Shown here: in pieces, positions 9,211 to 16,246 of the stretch
Layout of the letters: each line of letters starts with the position of its first letter
Position numbering within the stretch: position 1 is the first letter of the stretch
Origin: Parafannyhessea umbonata
GTDB taxonomy: Bacteria > Actinomycetota > Coriobacteriia > Coriobacteriales > Atopobiaceae
Direction: 5' to 3'
Length of the DNA: 64,000 nucleotides
NCBI RefSeq assembly: GCF_012844235.1
Contig: NZ_JABAGR010000002.1
Location: forward strand, 62,001-126,000
The notes under the pieces: model-generated
Seen by the model: only the letters and a program-made list of their open reading frames with translations
The model's database searches: none
Told to the model about the DNA's origin: nothing
Program-made: the position numbers and the translations under genes

Positions 9211-10172
9211 ACGCCCGCGATCCCCGTCCGCTCGAGCTCGCGTGCGATGACGGGGCACGCCCGCGAGTACTCGGTCACCAGCGACTCGATGCCGCCCTGC
9301 AGGTGCGCGAGGTCGCCGGGCTCGAGGAAGTGGGACATCATGGAGACGAAGGCGGCAAAGTCCGCCTCGTCCTCCAGCCCGAAGCGTCCGTCGTATAGGC
9401 GCTCCCCGTGGGCGCAGACGTTGCGGACGTCGACGATGGCCTCGAGGTCGCGGGCGACGCGCCGTGGGGTGAGCGGTCTCTGGGACGGGGCCGCGCGCTT
9501 CTCGCCCGCACGCGCCGTGACGGTGTGGCCCGCGGAGCGGCAGGAGCTGAGCTCCGCGAGGTTGTCGCAGACCGCGATCTGCTCCTCGCGGCGCAGGAGC
9601 GCGAAGAGGTACTTGAGGTTCCCGAACGTGAGCTCGTCGACGAGGACCCACAGCGGCACGGTGTCGTGCTTGTCCTGGAAGTGGGCCACGCGCACGTCGC
9701 GGCGGTCGCCTCGCGGGTCGCGATCTCGCGTGCGGGCGTGGTGGGCGAGCGTGTCGATCATCCAGCGCAGGTCGCCCTCGAAGGCGTCCTCCCCGCGCAG
9801 GTAGTCGCGTCGACAGGTGTAGCTGGACTCGTCGAGGTACGCCTCCGGCCTGGGGTGGCGCTCGCAGAACGCGTAGCTTATGAGGGAGCGCAGCGTGGCC
9901 TCGACCAGCATGAGGTGGCGGAACGTGAGCGCGCGGAGGCCGCGGTCGAAGCGGAAGAGGGCATACACGTCCGAGAAGGACGTGCCCTTCAGGTAGCGGT
10001 CCTCCTTGGCGGCGCGGGTGGCACCTTGGTCTAGGAACGGCCGCTTGTAGCCGTTCACCACCGCGTAGTAGCCCTCGCGCAGGAGGATGCGCGGCGTCTG
10101 GGCGTCGCAGCGAAGGCCGCGGGCCGCGAGGAGCTCCACCTGCTCCGCTATGGTGAGGAAGCGCTTCTCCAC
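9207..10172 (-). CDS. Abi family abortive infection protein (AbiD/AbiF type, HEPN)
   Basis: This 321-residue protein resembles the Abi_2 (AbiD/F) family, phage-exclusion proteins of the HEPN ribonuclease superfamily. Visible signatures are an N-terminal KRFLTIAEQVELLAARGL block, REGYYAVVNGYKRPF, and near the C-terminus VRNVCAHGERLYDGRF. In the last block R-N-x3-H fits the HEPN catalytic R-x4-H motif. The GTG start at 10172 is chosen because GGAGG (complement of 10178-10182) is spaced five bases away and family homology starts there; longer frames upstream are not conserved. An extended -10 (TGGTACAGT, complement of 10221-10229) fits a transcript starting just upstream. It is a single gene, convergent with dnaE. 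Phage defence is inferred from the family. Confidence 0.75.
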   Translation of the reverse strand: MEKRFLTIAEQVELLAARGLRCDAQTPRILLREGYYAVVNGYKRPFLDQGATRAAKEDRYLKGTSFSDVYALFRFDRGLRALTFRHLMLVEATLRSLISYAFCERHPRPEAYLDESSYTCRRDYLRGEDAFEGDLRWMIDTLAHHARTRDRDPRGDRRDVRVAHFQDKHDTVPLWVLVDELTFGNLKYLFALLRREEQIAVCDNLAELSSCRSAGHTVTARAGEKRAAPSQRPLTPRRVARDLEAIVDVRNVCAHGERLYDGRFGLEDEADFAAFVSMMSHFLEPGDLAHLQGGIESLVTEYSRACPVIARELERTGIAGV

Positions 10173-10220
10173 GTTGGCCTCCGCGTTGGGTTGCGGGCCG
10201 CGCGGGGCGGCCACGAGCCG

Positions 10221-10229
10221 ACTGTACCA
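10221..10229 (-). promoter_or_regulatory. Putative extended -10 promoter of the Abi gene
   Basis: Read on the minus strand this is TGGTACAGT, an extended -10 (TG-N-TACAGT). It lies about 50 bases upstream of the GTG start at 10172, supporting that start over longer ones. No clear -35 was found. Confidence 0.35.
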
Positions 10230-10268
10230 CGACGGCGGTGCATTTGGGACTTTCGTCACGGAGACGGT

Positions 10269-10295
10269 TATTCTGCCACCGTATGGGGCAGAATA
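10269..10295. promoter_or_regulatory. 27-bp palindrome, probable operator upstream of superoxide reductase
   Basis: TATTCTGCC at 10269-10277 is mirrored exactly by GGCAGAATA at 10287-10295. The site lies 68 bases before the desulfoferrodoxin gene and 97 bases before the divergent Abi gene, so it could control either. It does not match PerR, Fur or Rex boxes as I know them. TATTCT itself could serve as a -10 for the rightward gene. Confidence 0.5.
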
Positions 10296-10363
10296 GATGA
10301 AAGGCCAGGCGCGGCACGCGGCCGGGCATGGCACACGTAGGGTTGATTCGCAAGGAGGAATGT

Positions 10364-10744
10364 ATGGCAGAGCTCACGTTCTATCGTTGCAACAAGTGCG
10401 GTAACCTGGTCATGGTGGTCGACAGGGGCGCCTGCGTGCCCACGTGCTGCGGCGAGCCCATGGAGAAGCTGGTTGCCGGCTCCGTCGACGCGGCGGCCGA
10501 GAAGCACGTGCCCTTCATCGAGCGCGACGACAAGCACATGATCGTGAAGGTCGGCGAGGTCGCGCACCCCATGACCGAGGAGCACTACATCGAGTGGATC
10601 GCCGTGGCGGCCGAGGGAAAGACCGTCATCAAGTACCTGAAGCCGGGCGAGGAGCCCACGAAGACCTTCTGCAAGAAGTTCGCGGACCACGGCACGGTCT
10701 ACGCGTACTGCAACCTGCACGGCCTGTGGAAGGCAGAGTTCTAG
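10364..10744 (+). CDS. dfx: Desulfoferrodoxin (two-iron superoxide reductase)
   Basis: This 126-residue cytoplasmic enzyme reduces superoxide to peroxide without making oxygen, a defence typical of anaerobes. Both iron sites are complete. The N-terminal desulforedoxin-type centre uses Cys9, Cys12, Cys28 and Cys29 (C-x2-C then CC). The catalytic centre uses His48, His68, His74, Cys116 and His119 (VAHPMTEEHYIEW and YCNLHGLW), with the conserved Glu46-Lys47 pair before His48. The spacing matches Desulfovibrio desulfoferrodoxin almost residue for residue. The ATG at 10364 has AAGGAGG at 10352-10358. The gene appears monocistronic, since a strong terminator follows, and a palindromic operator candidate precedes it. 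Confidence 0.95.
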   Translation: MAELTFYRCNKCGNLVMVVDRGACVPTCCGEPMEKLVAGSVDAAAEKHVPFIERDDKHMIVKVGEVAHPMTEEHYIEWIAVAAEGKTVIKYLKPGEEPTKTFCKKFADHGTVYAYCNLHGLWKAEF

Positions 10745-10788
10745 AACCGTAACGCGACGGATGGTCGCGCACTGCGGCCAAGCGGCAC

Positions 10789-10843
10789 ATCCCTCCGTCG
10801 GGTAGCGTCCCCTCTGGCGGGCGTGCCCGCGGAGGGATTTTTT
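10789..10843 (+). terminator. Terminator region with two competing hairpins, overlapping the next gene's SD
   Basis: Hairpin A pairs CCCTC (10810-10814) and GCGGGC (10817-10822) with GCCCGC (10825-10830) and GAGGG (10832-10836), followed by TTTTTT at 10838-10843. Hairpin B pairs ATCCCTCCG (10789-10797) and CGGG (10799-10802) with CCCG and CGGAGGGAT (10826-10838). The two exclude each other and both consume the GGAGGG that acts as SD for the ATG at 10846. This is a terminator for the superoxide reductase gene and possibly a control element for the next gene. Confidence 0.7.
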
Positions 10844-10845
10844 AC

Positions 10846-12741
10846 ATGAGGATTGGCATCGCACAGATAGACACGCGCGCGGGCGACCTGGAGGCAACGG
10901 CCACGCGCATGGTCGCGCTTTCCGGCAGTGCCGCGGAGCAGGGGGCTGACCTTCTCGTCTTCCCCATGGCGGCGCTGACGGGACCCCTGCCCGTGCGCGA
11001 GAGCGAGCAGGACGACTTCCTTGTGGACGTGATGGACGCGCTCGTGCGCCTTTCTGAGGAGGTGTCGTGCCCCTGCATCGTACCCGTCGTCGGCGCGCTC
11101 GACGGCCAGCCGGCGCCGGAGGCGGTGCTGGTGGGGGACGAGAAGATCCTGCCCCTGAAGATGCAGGCCTATGCGCAGTCCGAGGACGCCGGCCAGGCGG
11201 ACGACGAGGACGCGCCGGCGCCTGACCTGCCCGAGTTCGAGTTTGGCGGCATGCGCCTGGGCGTCGCCTTCACCTATGAGGACCTGGACGACTACGACAA
11301 CTTCGACATCGACGTGGACGCCATCATCTACATCGCGGGCTACGGGTATGCCGCGGACGACGTGGACTCCGCGCTCGGCGGCGACCTCGCCGAGAACCGC
11401 TACGTCGCGGATGCGCGCACCACGGGCGCCTGGATCGTGGGCGTGGGGTCCGTCGGCGGCTACGGTACGTCCGTGTACTCCGGGTCGAGCTTCGCGCTCT
11501 CGCCGGAAGGCGAGCTCGTGGCGTCGCTTCCCGCCTGCGAGGAGGGGCTCGTCGTGGCAGAGGTGGGCGGCTCGCCCGCGGACGGTGACGAAGAGGTCCT
11601 GCCCGAGGTCTACAACCGTCCGCTCTACCTGTGGCAGACGCTCGTGCTTGGGCTGAGGGACTACCTCCACAAGCTTGACCAGAGTAGCGCCGTGCTCGCG
11701 CTGGACGGCAGCGTGGGCTCCATGGTGGTCGCCGCGCTCGCGACCGACGCGCTCGGACCCACGAATGTGCACGCGATCGTGGACGTGCCGGGCGACGTCA
11801 GCCGAGAGGCGTGCTGCCAGCGCCTTGCGCGAAACCTCAGGATCGACGTGCGGGACGTGGGCGACATGCGCGCGGCCGCGTTCGTCGCGAAGCCGGAGGA
11901 TGCGCTCCTCCGCCGCGGCATCGTGGACGCCTACCTTGCGGCATGGGCGGCGGAGGTCGGCGGCGTGGTCCTTTCCGGCGCGGACAAGACCGCCCTCGCG
12001 CTGGGCGAGAAGCGCCTGGCCCTGGGGGCCGACGCGCTGAAGCCCGTCGGGGACGTATACCGCTCGGACGTGCTCGAGCTCATGCGCATGAGGAACACGA
12101 TCAGCCCGGTGTTTCCGTCGACGAGGCTCGCGGCGGGCGAGGCGCCCGAGGTGGGGCTCGACCATCCGTCGCTTTCGGACGAGGCGTGGTGCGCCGAGGT
12201 AGACCAGGTGCTCTCCGACCACATCGAGTACGGCAGGAGCGTGACGGAGGTCGCCGCCGACCTGCGCGACGACAGGCTGGTCGAGGCGGTGCTCGCACGG
12301 CTGGACGAGAGCGAGCCGTGGCGCGTGGGACGCGGGCTGTACCTCATGGTGTCCACGGTCACGCTCTTCGACGCGCGGAGGCCGGTGGGGCTTGCGTGGC
12401 ACAACCGCATCCGCGCGGACCGCGACGCGGCCTCTACGCTCGACCGCGTCACGCGGCGCGTCGGCGCGGGCATCGGCCTCTCTGACCTGAGGGGCGGCCC
12501 CGCCTCAAGAAAGGACGCGCACAAGGAGCCCGATGACGGGGACGCCGGTGCGGCGGCGCCGTCGCGCGGTGACGCGAGGCAGGTGAAGGACGCGCTCTCG
12601 TTTTTGAGGGACTTCTCGTATGACGGCGGCTTCAGGCCGAAGGGCTTTGGCGACGCGCAGGACGGCGGTCAGGGCGGTCCCGCGAACGGGTTCGAGGACT
12701 CTCATGGGCGGACGTGGCCAAACCCATTTTCCGAGAACTAG
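10846..12741 (+). CDS. NAD synthetase-like protein (nitrilase plus NadE domains) with substituted active sites
   Basis: At 631 residues this has the size and layout of glutamine-dependent NAD+ synthetase: a nitrilase-fold amidase domain (about 1-270) and an NadE domain (about 280-550). Key residues appear lost. The amidase Glu motif (usually FPE-ALTG) reads FPMAALTG, and the Cys of the CED motif is replaced in FTYEDLDD. The lysine motif is also not recognisable. In the NadE domain the SGGxDS loop for ATP reads DGSVGS, and the GTGNKSE motif reads SGADKTALALG. About 60 Gly/Asp-rich residues follow. The frame is intact and codon use looks like neighbours, so it is not an obvious pseudogene. It could be a pseudoenzyme with a regulatory role or a strongly diverged enzyme. 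The ATG at 10846 has GGAGGG buried in a terminator hairpin. Confidence 0.75.
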   Translation: MRIGIAQIDTRAGDLEATATRMVALSGSAAEQGADLLVFPMAALTGPLPVRESEQDDFLVDVMDALVRLSEEVSCPCIVPVVGALDGQPAPEAVLVGDEKILPLKMQAYAQSEDAGQADDEDAPAPDLPEFEFGGMRLGVAFTYEDLDDYDNFDIDVDAIIYIAGYGYAADDVDSALGGDLAENRYVADARTTGAWIVGVGSVGGYGTSVYSGSSFALSPEGELVASLPACEEGLVVAEVGGSPADGDEEVLPEVYNRPLYLWQTLVLGLRDYLHKLDQSSAVLALDGSVGSMVVAALATDALGPTNVHAIVDVPGDVSREACCQRLARNLRIDVRDVGDMRAAAFVAKPEDALLRRGIVDAYLAAWAAEVGGVVLSGADKTALALGEKRLALGADALKPVGDVYRSDVLELMRMRNTISPVFPSTRLAAGEAPEVGLDHPSLSDEAWCAEVDQVLSDHIEYGRSVTEVAADLRDDRLVEAVLARLDESEPWRVGRGLYLMVSTVTLFDARRPVGLAWHNRIRADRDAASTLDRVTRRVGAGIGLSDLRGGPASRKDAHKEPDDGDAGAAAPSRGDARQVKDALSFLRDFSYDGGFRPKGFGDAQDGGQGGPANGFEDSHGRTWPNPFSEN

Positions 12742-12763
12742 CCGTGCGATGCCGCCTTGCTGT

Positions 12764-12771
12764 GCTACCAT
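12764..12771 (+). promoter_or_regulatory. Putative extended -10 promoter of ruvCAB
   Basis: GCTACCAT preceded by T-G gives TG-C-TACCAT, an extended -10. The LexA-like box starts at the next base and would cover the transcription start. Confidence 0.4.
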
Positions 12772-12785
12772 AGAACGAACGTTCT
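12772..12785. promoter_or_regulatory. LexA-like SOS box upstream of ruvC
   Basis: AGAAC-GAAC-GTTCT fits the same AGAAC-RNRY-GTTCT form as the dnaE box. It lies directly after the putative -10 and 28 bases before the ruvC start. The ruv genes are classic SOS genes in many bacteria, which supports the call. Confidence 0.7.
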
Positions 12786-12813
12786 GTTTAGTGACGCACG
12801 GTAAGGCGGCATA

Positions 12814-13467
12814 GTGATAATACTTGGCATAGACCCAGGCCTTGCGCATACGGGGTGGGGCGTGGTCGAGACGCGCGGCTCCCTCTGTCGTGCCCGCGCC
12901 TATGGTTGCGTCACGACGAAGGCTTCCGAGCCCATCGACCAGCGGCTCGGAAGGATCTTCGACGACCTCACGGAGGTCATCGTTCGCTACCATCCCTCGC
13001 AGCTCTCGATAGAGAGGATCTTCTTCGGAGAGAACACGCGCTCCGCCATCGCCACGGCCCATGCGCGCGGCGCCGCGATTGTCGCGTGCTCGAACGCCGG
13101 GCTTGCCGTGGGAGAGTTCACGCCCATGCAGATCAAGCAGGCCGTCGTGGGCACCGGCTCTGCGGACAAGCGGCAGGTCATCTACATGGTGCGCAACATA
13201 CTGGGCCTCGACCACGACCCGAAGCCGGACCATGCCGCGGACGCGCTCGCGGCGGCTATCTGCTACGCGAACCTCAAGCGCACGAGGAACATCGCGCGCG
13301 CCGTCGCGACGGACCAGCTGAGGGAGCAGGAGCGGGCCCAGCGCGAGGCCGACGCGGAGGCGGCACGTCAGATCACTGCGGCAGCGACTGCCGCGAACAT
13401 AGCACGCGCTCAGGGCAAGGGCGACCCGCTCTTCTCCACGCGGGCGAGCAGGAGGAGCAGCAGATGA
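12814..13467 (+). CDS. ruvC: Holliday junction resolvase RuvC
   Basis: RuvC is the RNase H-fold endonuclease that cuts Holliday junctions after RuvAB branch migration. The 217-residue protein opens with ILGIDPGLAHTGWGVVE, whose Asp is the first catalytic acid. IERIFFGENTRSA supplies the second (Glu), and the C-terminal DHDPKPDHAADALAAAICY supplies the last acids of the active site. The GTG at 12814 begins the conserved motif; the SD AAGG at 12803-12806 is modest. A charged C-terminal tail rich in Ala, Gln and Arg (about 165-217) extends beyond the usual ~165 residues. The stop overlaps the ruvA start as ATGA. Regulation is probably by LexA. Confidence 0.95.
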   Translation: MIILGIDPGLAHTGWGVVETRGSLCRARAYGCVTTKASEPIDQRLGRIFDDLTEVIVRYHPSQLSIERIFFGENTRSAIATAHARGAAIVACSNAGLAVGEFTPMQIKQAVVGTGSADKRQVIYMVRNILGLDHDPKPDHAADALAAAICYANLKRTRNIARAVATDQLREQERAQREADAEAARQITAAATAANIARAQGKGDPLFSTRASRRSSR

Positions 13468-14096
13468 TAGTAAGGCTAACGGGAACGCTCTTGGAGGTCC
13501 TGCCGACGCACGTCGTGCTGGACGTAAACGGCGTCGGATACGAGCTTGGCGTCTCGGCGAACACGGCGGCGTCGCTTCCTCCTGCGGGGGAGGCTGGCGT
13601 CACGCTTCTGACGAGGCTCATCGTGCGCGAGGACGCCATGGAGCTGTATGGCTTCTCGTCACGCGAGGAGCGGGCGCTCTTCGACCGGCTCGTCGCGATC
13701 TCGGGGGTCGGCCCGAAGCTCGCGCTGTCCGTGCTCTCGACGTTCAGGCCGCAGGAGCTCGCAACGGTCGTCGCCACGGAGGACGTCGGGCGCATGAGCC
13801 AGGTGTCAGGGGTCGGGAAGAAGAAGGCCCAGCGGCTGCTCGTGGAGCTCGAGGGCGTGTTCCAGAAGGACGCCGAGCTCAGGAGCCTCGTCGGCCTCTC
13901 GCAGCCATCGCACGGCGACGTCGTCGCGTCCGCCCCCGCGCTTCCGGTGCAGGCGGAGGCGACCGACGCGCTCCTCTCCATGGGCTTCACGTCGCAGGAG
14001 GTCGAGCTCGCGCTGCAGGGCCACGAGGAGGCGGGGGCGACGACCATACAGCAGGTGCTGTCGTACGCGCTCAAGCGGCTGGGAAGCGGGGCATAG
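13464..14096 (+). CDS. ruvA: Holliday junction DNA helicase subunit RuvA
   Basis: RuvA tetramers bind Holliday junctions and load the RuvB motor. The 210-residue product shows the N-terminal OB-fold (MIVRLTGTLLEV ... LDVNGVGYELGV, 1-65). Tandem helix-hairpin-helix motifs follow (LVAISGVGPKLALSVLS and VSGVGKKKAQRLLVEL, about 70-130). A C-terminal three-helix domain that contacts RuvB ends the protein (ALLSMGFTSQEVELAL, about 165-208). The ATG overlaps the ruvC stop, with GGAGGAG about ten bases upstream. Length and domain order match the family. Confidence 0.95.
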   Translation: MIVRLTGTLLEVLPTHVVLDVNGVGYELGVSANTAASLPPAGEAGVTLLTRLIVREDAMELYGFSSREERALFDRLVAISGVGPKLALSVLSTFRPQELATVVATEDVGRMSQVSGVGKKKAQRLLVELEGVFQKDAELRSLVGLSQPSHGDVVASAPALPVQAEATDALLSMGFTSQEVELALQGHEEAGATTIQQVLSYALKRLGSGA

Positions 14097-14099
14097 GCC

Positions 14100-15173
14100 A
14101 TGTGGGAAGCTGGTAGGGACGACCTGTTCGACGATGCGGGAACGGCGGGGATGCGGGGCATGCACGAGACGGGCCCCAGGTCCGTCACGGCGGAGCTCAC
14201 TGCGGACGATCTCGACGTAGACCGCACGCTGAGGCCAAAGTCGCTCGACGACTACTGCGGCCAGGAACGCGTGAGGGAGAACCTCCGGGTCTTGATCCAG
14301 GCCGCGAAGGAGAGGAACGAGCCCCTTGACCACGTCATCTTTTCGGGACCGCCGGGCCTAGGCAAGACGACGCTCGCGGGCGTGGTGGCGAACGAGATGG
14401 GGGCGAAGCTCCACACGACGTCGGGTCCCGCGATCGAGAGGACCGGCGACCTTGCCGCAATCCTCACGAACCTCGAGGAGGGAGACATCCTCTTCGTGGA
14501 CGAGATACACCGCCTTAACCACCAGGTGGAGGAGGTGCTCTATCCCGCGATGGAGGACTTCTTCCTGGACATCGTGATAGGCAAGGGGCCCGCCGCAAGG
14601 TCCATCAGGTTGGACGTGCCGCGCTTCACGCTCATCGGCGCGACCACGAGGACCGGTCTTCTCACCGGTCCGCTGCGCGACCGCTTTGGTATCAGCTACC
14701 GTCTCGACTACTACACGACGGAGGAGCTTGCGCGCATCGTCGTGAGGTCGGCGGGCATCCTCGGCGTGGACATAGATCAGCAGGGTGCGCTCGAGATCGC
14801 CTCGCGCTCTCGCGGCACGCCGCGCCTTGCGAACAGGCTCCTCAAGCGCGTTCGCGACTACGCGCAGGTGAAGGCCGAGGGAAGCATCACGTGGGACATC
14901 GCGGCCGAGGCGCTGAAGTTCTTCGAGATCGACGAGATGGGTCTCGACTGGATGGACGTGAAGATTCTTACGGCCCTCACGAAGACGTTCAGGGGCAGGC
15001 CCGTGGGGCTAACGACGGTCGCGAGCGCCGTGGGTGAGGATCCCGCGACGCTCGAGGACGTGTACGAGCCCTACCTGCTTCAGACCGGCCTCATCATCAG
15101 GACCCCACAAGGCAGGCAGGCCACACAGCTCGCGTTCGAGCACCTTGGGGTCGTTCCGCCTGCCACGAGGTAG
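14100..15173 (+). CDS. ruvB: Holliday junction DNA helicase subunit RuvB
   Basis: RuvB is the AAA+ ATPase that drives branch migration. The 357-residue protein has Walker [10 protein letters not shown], Walker [10 protein letters not shown], sensor 1 GATTR and the arginine-finger region [10 protein letters not shown] lid and a C-terminal winged-helix domain follow ([15 protein letters not shown] onward). The ATG lies three bases after ruvA, completing a coupled ruvC-ruvA-ruvB operon. An N-terminal extension of about 25 residues before the conserved [13 protein letters not shown] is slightly longer than usual and may be over-called; a later in-frame start is possible. Nothing suggests loss of activity. 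Confidence 0.95.
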   Translation: MWEAGRDDLFDDAGTAGMRGMHETGPRSVTAELTADDLDVDRTLRPKSLDDYCGQERVRENLRVLIQAAKERNEPLDHVIFSGPPGLGKTTLAGVVANEMGAKLHTTSGPAIERTGDLAAILTNLEEGDILFVDEIHRLNHQVEEVLYPAMEDFFLDIVIGKGPAARSIRLDVPRFTLIGATTRTGLLTGPLRDRFGISYRLDYYTTEELARIVVRSAGILGVDIDQQGALEIASRSRGTPRLANRLLKRVRDYAQVKAEGSITWDIAAEALKFFEIDEMGLDWMDVKILTALTKTFRGRPVGLTTVASAVGEDPATLEDVYEPYLLQTGLIIRTPQGRQATQLAFEHLGVVPPATR

Positions 15174-15191
15174 GGCTTGCGGTTCTGGGCA

Positions 15192-15197
15192 TATGCT
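15192..15197 (+). promoter_or_regulatory. Putative -10 element
   Basis: TATGCT lies about 75 bases upstream of the ATG at 15271. The same hexamer stands before several other genes in the window, which is the only support. Confidence 0.3.
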
Positions 15198-15270
15198 ACG
15201 CTCGTCGGTGACGAGACGGGCGAGGCCTTGCGGCGCTGGGTCGCTGCGGGACCACGGTTTGGAGGGTGGA

Positions 15271-15660
15271 ATGCTGCAGCACGACTATCTTCTTGAGGTG
15301 ATCAGTCGCTTTGTGGAGGCGGTGAGCGCGAGCCTGCGGGGAGTGCTCTGCGACGGCGACTTCGCCCGCGTCGGCGAGGTGGAGCGCGCCGTGGGGGAGC
15401 TGCTCGACCTGGACGCGCAGACGGCCATGGCGCTCTCGCCGCAGTCGCTCGTCACCATGATGACGCTGTCCGGCGTGGGGGAGTCCGTGGCGGCGTACGC
15501 CGCATACGCGCTGGACAAGGTCGCGCTCGCCTACGAGCGGCAGGGAGACGCCACCGAGGCGTCCCTTAGGCAGGCGCAGGCCTCGGCCATCGCGCGGGCG
15601 TTCCATGCGGACGGCTCTGTGCCAAAGGAGTTCGAGGAGCTCGAGTCGGAGCTGTCATAG
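15271..15660 (+). CDS. Small conserved-looking hypothetical protein
   Basis: The ATG at 15271 follows a strong GGAGGG (15261-15266) and gives 129 residues. It starts MLQHDYLLEVISRFVEAVSASL, is predicted mostly alpha-helical, has no signal peptide or membrane segment, and ends in an acidic EEFEELESELS-like tail. The opening recalls small Firmicutes/Coriobacteria proteins of the DUF6483 type, but I cannot confirm this. It has its own putative promoter after ruvB. A Gln/Ala-rich segment (SLRQAQASAIARAF) could be a TPR-like helix pair. The function is unknown. Confidence 0.65.
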   Translation: MLQHDYLLEVISRFVEAVSASLRGVLCDGDFARVGEVERAVGELLDLDAQTAMALSPQSLVTMMTLSGVGESVAAYAAYALDKVALAYERQGDATEASLRQAQASAIARAFHADGSVPKEFEELESELS

Positions 15661-15796
15661 TGTGAGAGAACGGTGTGGAAGTACGTCAGCCCGTGCTTTC
15701 ATGCAGCTGCCTTTGGGTTTCGGGAAGCAATGATTCAATTTAGGGTCGAATTTCGTCCGTAAACGGTTTGTGGGAGAGGTAGCGTGGTCTTTGGGG

Positions 15797-15802
15797 TAAT
15801 AT
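15797..15802 (+). promoter_or_regulatory. Putative -10 element of the cold-shock gene
   Basis: TAATAT lies 96 bases before the csp ATG. It would give a roughly 90-base leader, typical of cold-shock genes whose leaders act as RNA thermosensors. The region 15661-15897 is more AT-rich than its surroundings. No -35 is obvious. Confidence 0.35.
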
Positions 15803-15897
15803 ATCCCTCGTGACGCGCCGTAGGGCGGGTTGCACAATGTATCGCGCGAAAGCGCAGCGTTCATGTTCCCTTGCGGAACAAGAAAGAAAGGCACGAC

Positions 15898-16101
15898 ATG
15901 GCTCAGGGTACTGTTAAATGGTTCAACGCCGACAAGGGCTACGGCTTCATCTCTCGCGAGGACGGCGACGACCTGTTCGTCCACTACTCCGAGATTCAGA
16001 TGGACGGCTACAAGACTCTCGACGAGGGTCAGGCTGTCGAGTTCGATATCACCACTGGCCAGAACGGCAAGCTCCAGGCTTCCAACGTCCGTAAGCTCTA
16101 A
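15898..16101 (+). CDS. csp: Cold-shock protein (CspA family)
   Basis: A 67-residue single cold-shock domain that binds single-stranded RNA/DNA and acts as an RNA chaperone. RNP1 is KGYGFI and RNP2 is LFVHYS; the start [15 protein letters not shown] is canonical. The ATG at 15898 is preceded by AAAGG. A long leader lies upstream and a textbook terminator downstream, so the gene is transcribed alone. High expression is expected from the family. Confidence 0.97.
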   Translation: MAQGTVKWFNADKGYGFISREDGDDLFVHYSEIQMDGYKTLDEGQAVEFDITTGQNGKLQASNVRKL

Positions 16102-16125
16102 TCACGAATCTAGAAGAGCTGAATG

Positions 16126-16151
16126 GGGACCGCTTCGGCGGTCCCTTTTTT
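16126..16151 (+). terminator. Intrinsic terminator after csp
   Basis: GGGACCGC (16126-16133), tetraloop TTCG, GCGGTCCC (16138-16145), then TTTTTT (16146-16151). This is a perfect 8-bp stem with a T-run. Confidence 0.95.
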
Positions 16152-16246
16152 GATGTGCGGACCCTACGTCCGCCAAGGGCGAGGCCATGAGCTTGACCCG
16201 ACGTGTACCATGGGTCTCGCACAACGACACGAGAGATGGAGGAAGC

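Larger units (their letters stand above)
12751..12810. repeat. Inverted repeat flanking the ruvC LexA-like box
   Basis: GCCGCCTT (12751-12758) pairs with AAGGCGGC (12803-12810). The right arm holds the AAGG that probably serves as SD for ruvC, so folding could mask it. It may be chance in this GC-rich DNA. Confidence 0.3.

Noticed and set aside
10173-10334. N-terminal extension of the Abi protein
   Set aside because: The extension has no family similarity, and a good SD and promoter candidate support the GTG at 10172.
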